From NCBI GenBank assembly GCA_013289785.1, contig JABCZE010000025.1, positions 1-11,039 of the forward strand: a stretch of DNA of 11,039 nucleotides. Direction: 5' to 3'. The notes below the pieces were generated by a model. The model saw only the letters and a list, made by a program, of their open reading frames with translations. It did not search any database and was not told the origin of the DNA. Of this stretch, positions 1 to 5,374 are shown piece after piece. Each line of letters begins with the position of its first letter. The first letter of the stretch is position 1. The DNA is from Vulcanimicrobiota bacterium (GTDB taxonomy: Bacteria > Vulcanimicrobiota > Vulcanimicrobiia > Vulcanimicrobiales > Vulcanimicrobiaceae). The position numbers and the translations under genes were made by a program.

Positions 1-1155
1 CTGACGCAGGCCATGCCTGGCGCGCAGGTTACCATCGGGGCGGTCTCACCCGCGGCGGCGGCACTGGGCCCAGGCGGAACAGCGCAGTTTACCGTTCCAA
101 TCCAGATCGCCGGAAACGGCCAGTATTTCGATCAGTCGGGCACGACGACGGTCACCGTGCAAAACACGGCGTTGCAGCCGTTTCTTCCGGGACTGCTCTT
201 TTACGACGACGATCCGGAGCACGTCTCGCAGGACGGCGTCCTCTTTCGCGCCACCGTCTCGCTGGCCACGCCGGCGCGCATCTACTACTATCACGACGAT
301 CTGGCCGACCCGCGACGGCTCGTTGTGGCGCTGCGTGGCGGCTCCCAAGATCCCACCTCCGTGCAGTTGATCGAGGCGAAGGCGGGTCCGAATATGGACG
401 TCATGCAGGTCGGCGATTCGGTGAGCAAGCGATTTCTGCTGACGGAAAACCAGCACGAAGGGGTCGTGTTGGATCTATCGGGCGACCAGCCGTACTTGCT
501 GACCGATCTGCCGATGACGGCTCGCCAACTCGTTGCCGGAACCGCCGACTTGCGCGTCCTCTCGGGCGGTCCGGTTGAGGTAACGGTGCTGGCCGTTTCG
601 CCCGGCGTCGATCCGCGCACGCTGCTCGACGGGCCCGTGCTCCCCGGCGACGGGCACCACCGCAGCGGTGCGTTTTCGATTGCGGGCTTCGGCAGTGAGA
701 GCCTGAGCTTTTCGGCCGGCGGCGCGGACGCGACGACCGTTATCGGCGACACCGATCCAACGCCGCCTAACGTGACCCCGGCGGCGGATGGCCGCGACTA
801 CGGCGACTACGGCATTCTGCACACGATCGATCTGACGCTTACGAATCCGAGCGCGCTAGCGGCCACGGCCTACGTTTTCTTGCAGCCGCTCGCGGGGCCG
901 GCGCGGGGAAGCTTCTTGATCGACGGGAACGTCGTGGCGATTGGATGCGTGCGCGTGCCATCGCGGTATCAGGTTACGGCGTTGAACTTGTCGCCGGGGC
1001 AAACGTCGCACGTCGTTCTGCAGACGATGACCGACGGCGGCTCGTTCTATCCGGTTCGATTGGGAGTGACGGCAACCGCGCCGCTTCCGAGCGCGCCGCC
1101 GGTTAACGCGCCCGACGGCTGTTTTCCCAAGCCGCAAGCCTCCCCGGGCCAATGA
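1..1155 (+). CDS. Unrecognised, probably exported beta-rich protein (5' end cut by the window edge)
   Basis: The frame is open from base 1, so the true start and any signal peptide probably lie upstream; the first ATG in view is at 13 (380 residues to the stop). I do not recognise a family. The sequence is rich in Gly, Ala, Thr, Val and Pro and poor in Lys, with alternating hydrophobic stretches (for example FTVPIQI and TVTVQ) typical of beta-sandwich secreted proteins. An aromatic/acidic patch with a Tyr triplet and neighbouring Asp pairs lies at residues 62-96 (counted from the ATG at 13). There are only two cysteines, C312 and C370, which could form a disulfide. The last 27 residues are Pro-rich and look like a linker or tail. 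The stop overlaps the start of the WYL regulator by 4 bp (ATGA), so the two are probably cotranscribed and translationally coupled. That the frame is coding is well supported by its length and this junction; export is inference from composition. Confidence 0.72.
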   Translation: MTQAMPGAQVTIGAVSPAAAALGPGGTAQFTVPIQIAGNGQYFDQSGTTTVTVQNTALQPFLPGLLFYDDDPEHVSQDGVLFRATVSLATPARIYYYHDDLADPRRLVVALRGGSQDPTSVQLIEAKAGPNMDVMQVGDSVSKRFLLTENQHEGVVLDLSGDQPYLLTDLPMTARQLVAGTADLRVLSGGPVEVTVLAVSPGVDPRTLLDGPVLPGDGHHRSGAFSIAGFGSESLSFSAGGADATTVIGDTDPTPPNVTPAADGRDYGDYGILHTIDLTLTNPSALAATAYVFLQPLAGPARGSFLIDGNVVAIGCVRVPSRYQVTALNLSPGQTSHVVLQTMTDGGSFYPVRLGVTATAPLPSAPPVNAPDGCFPKPQASPGQ

Positions 1156-2132
1156 GCACCGACGGTGAATCGAAAGTCATTCTGCTCGTCCGATTGCTCA
1201 ACGCGATCGACCAGGGGAATCACTCGTTCGAAAGCCTCAAGGACCGTATCGCCGAGGGGGAGCGCCGCCCCAGCACGCGCAGCCTCCGCCGCTATCTCGC
1301 GATCTTAGCCAATGCCGGCTTTCCGCTCTACTTCGATCGTGCCGCGAATCTCTATCGTTTCGCCGAGGGCTACAGCCTCAAACGGCTCGACCTCAGCAGC
1401 GGCGAGCTCTTTGGATTGGTCGCGTTGCGTTCGCTGGGCGCGAGTATTGGGGGCGCCATCGGCGCATCGATCGACGACGTCGCCGAGAAGCTTGTCGGGA
1501 GCGCGGGGCGCACGGCACGTGCTCGAGTCGACGAAGCCTCGCCGATGGCCTTCCGGCTCTCGGGGATCTCGCTCGACAAAGGCGGCGAACGCGCTTTTGC
1601 GCTGCTCTCCGCGGCGGAGCGTTCTTCGCGCAGCGTCCGCTTCAAATACCGCGATAAAGAAGGGCGGAGCTCCTCGCGCCGGGTGGATCCCTACGGCTTC
1701 ATCATCAACGCGGGGCGCGTCTACTGCGTCGCGTACGACCATACCCGCAAGCAGAAGCGGACGTTTGCGGTCGACAACGTGAGCGAGCCGGTCGTCCTCG
1801 CACGAACCTTCGTGCGGCCTAACGACTTCAACGTCGAAGAATATGCCGCCGCGTCAATCAGCGGCGTCCTGCACAACGACGAAACGACCGAAGTGCGCGT
1901 GCGTTTCGCGCCGCGCGTTGCAAAGGCCGCGGCCGCCGCTCGCATCGTTGCAGATTTTCGCGTCGAGCCGGGCGCGGAGGGTTCGACGGAGATCGCCTAT
2001 CGCGTCGCCGACGTCGACGAGCTGGTGCGCTGGGTGCTCGGCTGGGGCGCGCAAGCGGAGATCCTCGGCCCCGAATTCGTCCGCGAGCGCATCGCCGCCG
2101 TCGCAGCCGAGATCGTGGCGAAGTATCGATGA
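1152..2132 (+). CDS. WYL-domain transcriptional regulator (DeoR-type HTH + WYL + C-terminal extension)
   Basis: A 326-residue cytoplasmic regulator with the usual three-part layout and length of the family. Residues 8-75 form an N-terminal winged helix-turn-helix; the likely recognition helix is around STRSLRRYLAILANAGFP (41-58), followed by a wing with FDRAANLYRF. Residues about 145-215 are the WYL domain, with RRVDPYGFIINAGRVYCVAYD as the core. The name-giving Trp-Tyr-Leu triplet reads V190-Y191-C192 here, so only the Tyr is kept. Residues about 245-324 match the WCX-type C-terminal region, ending in a helical REXIAAVAAEIVAKY-like segment. WYL domains are generally thought to sense ligands or nucleic acid; the effector cannot be read from sequence. 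The ATG at 1152 overlaps the previous stop by 4 bp and has no clear Shine-Dalgarno, fitting translational coupling. The mu-crystallin-family gene starts 7 bp after its stop, making it a plausible target or operon partner. Confidence 0.9.
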   Translation: MSTDGESKVILLVRLLNAIDQGNHSFESLKDRIAEGERRPSTRSLRRYLAILANAGFPLYFDRAANLYRFAEGYSLKRLDLSSGELFGLVALRSLGASIGGAIGASIDDVAEKLVGSAGRTARARVDEASPMAFRLSGISLDKGGERAFALLSAAERSSRSVRFKYRDKEGRSSSRRVDPYGFIINAGRVYCVAYDHTRKQKRTFAVDNVSEPVVLARTFVRPNDFNVEEYAAASISGVLHNDETTEVRVRFAPRVAKAAAAARIVADFRVEPGAEGSTEIAYRVADVDELVRWVLGWGAQAEILGPEFVRERIAAVAAEIVAKYR

Positions 2133-2139
2133 CGTTGAG

Positions 2140-3036
2140 ATGATCTACCTGGACGAGGCCCAAGTCCGCGCTCTGCTCCGTTGGGAAGAGCTGATTCCCA
2201 CGATGGAGCGGGCGCTCGCACAATTTTCGCTGGGCAACGTATTGCAGCCGGTGCGTAACGTCCTCACCGTCGAGGAGGGGAAGCGCTACTTCGGCATCAT
2301 GCCCGCGGTGGCACCCGATGTCATGGGCCTCAAAGCGGTGAGCTTCTATCCGGCCAACGAGGGCAGCCCCACACCGACGCACCAGGCGATCGTGCTGCTC
2401 TTTCGCACCGATAGCGGCGAGCCACTGGCCGTGATGGACGGGCGCTTGATTACCGAGATGCGGACCGCCGCGGTGTCCGCGGCGATCACTAAATACTTGA
2501 TGCCGGCACAGAGCCGAGTGTTGGCGCTCCTCGGCAGCGGCGTACAAACCCACTCGCACCTAGCGGCGCTGTCGAGCATTCACCCGTTCGAGGAAGTGCG
2601 CGTCTGGAGCCGCACGCCCGAGCACGCCGCGGAGTTCGCGCGTCGCCGCGGCGCCGTGGCGATGGAGGCCGAGGCAGCAGTGCGGGGAGCCGACGTCGTC
2701 GTTGTTGCCACCAGCTCGCAAGAACCGGTCCTGCGTGGCGCGTGGCTTAAGGAAGGCGCGCACGTGAACGCCGTCGGCGCTAACCGGCCGACGTGGCGCG
2801 AGCTTGACGACGACGCAATGCGCCACGTCGTGGTCGTTGACTCGCGTGAAGCCGTGCTGCAAGAGTCCGGCGACGTGATTCTTTCCGGCGCGACCATCTA
2901 CGCTGAGATCGGCGAAATTTTCGCTGGAACCAAGCCGGCTTGCGCCGCCGAGACAACGATTTTTAAATCCGTCGGCATCGCCACCGAAGATATCGCGGCC
3001 GCCCGCCTAGTTTACGAAGCGGCGGCCAGCAATTAG
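2140..3036 (+). CDS. Ornithine cyclodeaminase / mu-crystallin family protein (likely NAD(P)H-dependent imine-type oxidoreductase)
   Basis: A 298-residue protein. The frame stays open upstream, but ATG 2140 gives the normal family N-terminus (MIYLDEAQVRALL) and lies 7 bp after the WYL gene stop. Family features: G63-L-K65 with the substrate-contacting Lys, E106-M-R108-T-A-A, a Rossmann dinucleotide-binding turn G132-S-G134-V-Q136, and the C-terminal TIFKSVGIATEDIAAA segment. The stretch G213-A-N-R-P-T-W-R-E-L-D resembles animal mu-crystallin (from memory GASRPDWRELDD), a thiomorpholine-carboxylate/ketimine reductase. In Pseudomonas ornithine cyclodeaminase the equivalent position is a catalytic Asp (GGDCPGK), but here it is N215. 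True ornithine cyclodeaminase activity is therefore doubtful; an imine reductase or amino-acid dehydrogenase role is more likely. Cytoplasmic, no signal peptide. It is probably in one transcript with the regulator upstream, and a hairpin follows its stop. Family assignment is sure; substrate is not. Confidence 0.92.
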   Translation: MIYLDEAQVRALLRWEELIPTMERALAQFSLGNVLQPVRNVLTVEEGKRYFGIMPAVAPDVMGLKAVSFYPANEGSPTPTHQAIVLLFRTDSGEPLAVMDGRLITEMRTAAVSAAITKYLMPAQSRVLALLGSGVQTHSHLAALSSIHPFEEVRVWSRTPEHAAEFARRRGAVAMEAEAAVRGADVVVVATSSQEPVLRGAWLKEGAHVNAVGANRPTWRELDDDAMRHVVVVDSREAVLQESGDVILSGATIYAEIGEIFAGTKPACAAETTIFKSVGIATEDIAAARLVYEAAASN

Positions 3037-3039
3037 CGA

Positions 3040-3068
3040 AACCCGTCGGAGCGAAGCCCCGACGGGTT
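3040..3068 (+). terminator. Terminator-like hairpin after the mu-crystallin-family gene
   Basis: A perfect 10-bp stem (AACCCGTCGG at 3040-3049 with CCGACGGGTT at 3059-3068) with a 9-base loop lies 4 bases past the TAG stop at 3034-3036. The loop can close further as GC-GAA-GC across an A/C mismatch. No T-run follows, so it is not a classical intrinsic terminator. It could end transcription with a cofactor or protect the 3' end of the mRNA. Its position at the end of the three-gene run supports a 3'-end role. Confidence 0.62.
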
Positions 3069-3172
3069 CCGACGTATTCACGCACTTGCCTCGCCTGTTT
3101 GGCTACCTGGTCGGAGAGCCCCACCGACGCTGGCAAGCGGTTTGGTCTCAGTTACGGAATCACTGCTTATCG

Positions 3173-3238
3173 CAACGTTTCACGTTGTGCATCGACCGCG
3201 AACGACACGTTCGTCGCACTTCAAATTTGGAATTCGAA
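3173..3238. promoter_or_regulatory. Cluster of three short dyads, candidate operators
   Basis: Three inverted repeats follow one another: CAACGT-TTC-ACGTTG (3173-3187, perfect), CGAAC-GACAC-GTTCG (3199-3213, perfect) and TTCAAATT-TGG-AATTCGAA (3220-3238, one mismatch). Their centres are about 26 and 23 bp apart. Such half-sites on either side of a short spacer are typical of dimeric repressors or activators. The WYL regulator encoded upstream is a possible binder, but nothing in the sequence proves this. Each dyad alone could be chance. Confidence 0.35.
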
Positions 3239-3266
3239 GCTCGCAAATAGTAACACGCACAAACGG

Positions 3267-3329
3267 CGTGGACAAGCGCCTTCTCGGTGTAATTCACAAG
3301 CTGTCCACAAGTTTTTTTCCTTATGCACA
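3267..3329. promoter_or_regulatory. Cluster of DnaA-box-like 9-mers
   Basis: Compared with the consensus TTATNCACA, the plus strand has TTATGCACA at 3321-3329 (9 of 9), TAATTCACA at 3290-3298 (8 of 9) and CTGTCCACA at 3301-3309 (7 of 9). The minus strand has TTGTCCACG at 3275-3267 (7 of 9). A T7 run at 3312-3318 lies between two of them. This could be a DnaA-regulated promoter or, less likely, part of an origin. No dnaA, dnaN, gyrB or rpmH gene is in the window, so the origin reading is weak. Confidence 0.3.
3268..3318 (+). terminator. Possible attenuator or terminator hairpin with T7 run in the leader
   Basis: GTGGACA (3268-3274) pairs perfectly with TGTCCAC (3302-3308), and seven T residues begin 3 bases later (3312-3318), 26 bases before the ATG at 3345. 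The 27-base loop is long, but a small GTG-TAATT-CAC hairpin can form within it. The shape suits a transcription attenuator in front of the secreted protein-hutH unit. The short stem and large loop make this uncertain, and the same bases make up part of the DnaA-like box group. Confidence 0.3.
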
Positions 3330-3344
3330 TCGAAAGTAGCAGCC

Positions 3345-3851
3345 ATGCAGCTCCTATTGTTGCTTCTGGTCTTGCTCGTCGCGCCCCAACCACCCAGGGT
3401 GGTGGCGCAGAGCCTCTTTGGAGGTTTGCCGATCGACGGCATTCACTGCGACCGCGCAGAGGGTTCGGTCGAGCACATTCACACGCAGCTACAGCTCTTT
3501 AACCGTGGGCATCAGGTGCCCGTGCCGGCCCAGATCGGCATTCCGCAATCCGGGACGTGCCTCTACTGGCTCCATACGCACAACGAGGACGGCTTTATCC
3601 ACATCGAGTCGCCGGTGAAGCGCCCCTTCACGCTGGGCGAGTTCTTCGACATCTGGGGGCCGAACTTGAGTTGGACGGAAGCCGGCGCGGTAACGGCACC
3701 CCACGGTGGGCGGCTCAGCATTTGGGTCAATGGAACCCCATGGCACGGGCACGATCCGCGCGACATTGCCCTGCGCGACCACGAGACGATCGTCATCCAA
3801 AGCGGCCCGCCGTTTGCAAAGCCGGTGCACGCTGATTGGTCGCGGCTCTGA
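3345..3851 (+). CDS. Small secreted histidine-rich protein of unknown function, possible metal binder
   Basis: A 168-residue product. The frame is open upstream, but ATG 3345 starts a clear export signal: a run of Leu and Val (MQLLLLLLVLLV) and a likely cleavage after AQ near residue 22. The n-region lacks a basic residue, which is unusual. The mature part has 12 His: H34, H44-x-H46, H56, H77-x-H79, H86, H120, H134-x-H136, H146 and H162, plus two Cys (C35, C72) that could form a disulfide. The core LHTHNEDGFIHIESP followed by FTLGEFFDIWG matches a pattern I recall from unnamed exported proteins of several phyla; I know no assigned function. Three HxH pairs suggest metal coordination at the cell surface or in the periplasm (inference). 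A GAAAG at 3332-3336 is a possible weak ribosome binding site. The last 16 bases overlap hutH, so the two are probably cotranscribed and translationally coupled. Confidence 0.82.
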   Translation: MQLLLLLLVLLVAPQPPRVVAQSLFGGLPIDGIHCDRAEGSVEHIHTQLQLFNRGHQVPVPAQIGIPQSGTCLYWLHTHNEDGFIHIESPVKRPFTLGEFFDIWGPNLSWTEAGAVTAPHGGRLSIWVNGTPWHGHDPRDIALRDHETIVIQSGPPFAKPVHADWSRL

Positions 3852-5374
3852 TCGAAATCGACGGCCACCACCTCACGCTTGAAGCGATCGAGGCCGTCGC
3901 GCTCGGGGCGCCGATCACGATTTCACCGGCAGCCCGCGAGCGCGTCGTGCGCGCCCGCGATTTTGTTGACAGTCATCTCGCCGCAGGAGAGCCGATCTAT
4001 GGCGTGACGACCGGGTTCGGTCGGCTCGCCAACATCGTTATTGCGCCCGAAGATGCAGCCGAGCTGCAACTTAATCTGGTCCGCAGCCACGCCGCCGGAA
4101 CCGGCGCGCCGCTGGGAGTTCCCGTGGTGCGCGCGGCCGGCGTCCTGCGTGCCAACTCGCTCTCGGCCGGCCATTCGGGGATCAAGCCGGAAACGCTCGA
4201 CCTGATCGTCGCCATGCTCGAACGCGGCGTCACGCCGGTCGTGCCGTCGGTCGGCTCTCTCGGTGCTAGCGGCGATCTCGCGCCCCTGGCGCACATGACG
4301 TTGACGCTGATCGGCGAGGGCGAAGCCTATTTCCGCGACGAGCTGCTCCCCAGCGCCGTCGCGCTGGAGCGCGCGGGATTAAAGCCGATCGAACTTGGCG
4401 CGAAGGAAGGCCTGGCGCTGGTGAACGGGACGCAGGTGATGACCGCGATCGCGGCGCTGAGCGTCGTGCGGGCCGAGCGCCTCGCCGCCGCCGCCGACGT
4501 CGTCGGCGGCATGTCGCTCGAGGCCTATCTCGGCAGCGAGCGCGTCTTCGACCGCCGCATCAACGACCTGCGGCCGCATCCGGGGCAAGAGCGCGTTGCG
4601 GCCAACTTGCGCGCCCTGCTGGAGCACTCGGAGATCGTGTGGTCGCACGTCGAATGCGAGCGCGTCCAAGACCCGTACTCGTTTCGCTGCATTCCGGTGG
4701 TTCACGGCGCGGTGCGCGACTCGACCGCTTACGTTCGCCGCGTAACGGAAGTCGAAGCAAACTCGGTAACCGACAACCCGCTGGTCTTTCCGGAGGACGG
4801 CGTCTTTCTCTCAGGCGGCAACTTCCACGGCGAGCCGATCGCGCTGGCAATCGACTTCCTCAAGATGGCGATCGGCGAGCTGGCCTCGATCGCCGAGCGC
4901 CGTCTCTACCTCTTGCTCAACGCAGAGGATCGTGGGCTCCCGCTCTTTCTCACCGAGCGCCGCGGATTGCAGTCCGGCCTGATGATCGTGCAATATACCG
5001 CGGCAGCGCTGGTCAACGACAACAAAGGCTTGGCCTGGCCGTCGAGCGTGGATTCAATTCCATCATCTGCCGGGCAAGAGGATCACGTCAGCATGGGCAT
5101 GACGTCGGCCAACAATCTCCAGCGCGTGCTCGATAACGTGGAAGCCGCGATTGCGTGTGAGTTGCTCGGCGCGATGGTCGCGATCGACCTCCGCCACCCG
5201 CTGCGAATGGGCCGAGGAACGCGCGCTGCCCACGAAATCACTCGCGAACGAATTGCGCCCTGGACCAACGATCGCCCTCCGGCGCCCGACATCGCCGCCG
5301 CCCGCGAGCTGATCCGTTCGCACCGGCTCGTCGAAGCCGCCGAAGCGGCGACCGGCCACCGATTTACAGGCTGA
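3836..5374 (+). CDS. hutH: Histidine ammonia-lyase
   Basis: It removes ammonia from L-histidine to give urocanate, the first step of histidine breakdown, as a cytoplasmic homotetramer. The 512 residues equal the family length. The MIO cofactor triad is A144-S145-G146 in SVGSLGASGDLAPLAH. Other active-site residues are in place: Y55 (YGVTTGFG), H85 (RSHAAG), N197 (NGTQ), Y281 and R284 (QDPYSFR), F330 (GGNFHGEP) and E415 (QEDHVSM). S84-H85 and Glu in QEDH fit histidine rather than phenylalanine or tyrosine ammonia-lyase. The first in-frame ATG is at 4214, well inside the enzyme, and a TGA precedes the frame at 3833. The start must therefore be non-ATG: TTG at 3836 (chosen) or CTG at 3848. Both lie inside the end of the upstream gene, which indicates translational coupling. 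The 3' end overlaps the convergent receptor gene by 11 bp, with no terminator between them. Confidence 0.97.
   Translation: MVAALIEIDGHHLTLEAIEAVALGAPITISPAARERVVRARDFVDSHLAAGEPIYGVTTGFGRLANIVIAPEDAAELQLNLVRSHAAGTGAPLGVPVVRAAGVLRANSLSAGHSGIKPETLDLIVAMLERGVTPVVPSVGSLGASGDLAPLAHMTLTLIGEGEAYFRDELLPSAVALERAGLKPIELGAKEGLALVNGTQVMTAIAALSVVRAERLAAAADVVGGMSLEAYLGSERVFDRRINDLRPHPGQERVAANLRALLEHSEIVWSHVECERVQDPYSFRCIPVVHGAVRDSTAYVRRVTEVEANSVTDNPLVFPEDGVFLSGGNFHGEPIALAIDFLKMAIGELASIAERRLYLLLNAEDRGLPLFLTERRGLQSGLMIVQYTAAALVNDNKGLAWPSSVDSIPSSAGQEDHVSMGMTSANNLQRVLDNVEAAIACELLGAMVAIDLRHPLRMGRGTRAAHEITRERIAPWTNDRPPAPDIAAARELIRSHRLVEAAEAATGHRFTG

Larger units (their letters stand above)
3069..3344. other. Non-coding region, probable promoter and leader of the secreted protein-hutH unit
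   Basis: No coding sequence fits here. The open frames crossing it lack start signals and family-like sequence, and the in-frame extension of the downstream gene shows no protein-like pattern. The right half is visibly richer in A and T than the flanking genes. It holds a series of short dyads (3173-3187, 3199-3213, 3220-3238), a hairpin plus T-run (3268-3318) and DnaA-box-like 9-mers (3267-3329), each listed separately. I see no convincing sigma70-type -35/-10 pair; the best candidate, TTTGGA at 3226 with TAGTAA at 3248, is weak. A promoter for the unit starting at 3345 must lie here or read through from upstream. Confidence 0.6.

Noticed and set aside
1843..2139. Upstream extension of the mu-crystallin-family frame to 1843
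   Set aside because: It lies inside the WYL gene in another frame and reads as Arg/Ser/Pro-rich shadow sequence; the family N-terminus begins at 2140.
3142..3339. 65-residue frame as a possible histidine leader peptide controlling hutH
   Set aside because: The His codons are scattered, not consecutive, the start is a TTG without a ribosome binding site, and the frame overlaps the dyads.
3099..3344. N-terminal extension of the secreted protein to a start at 3099
   Set aside because: The added residues show no domain-like pattern and would place the signal peptide in the middle of the chain; ATG 3345 gives a proper signal peptide start.
4639..5136. 165-residue plus-strand frame within hutH
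   Set aside because: It is an alternative-frame shadow of hutH, Arg/Ser-rich with no family pattern.
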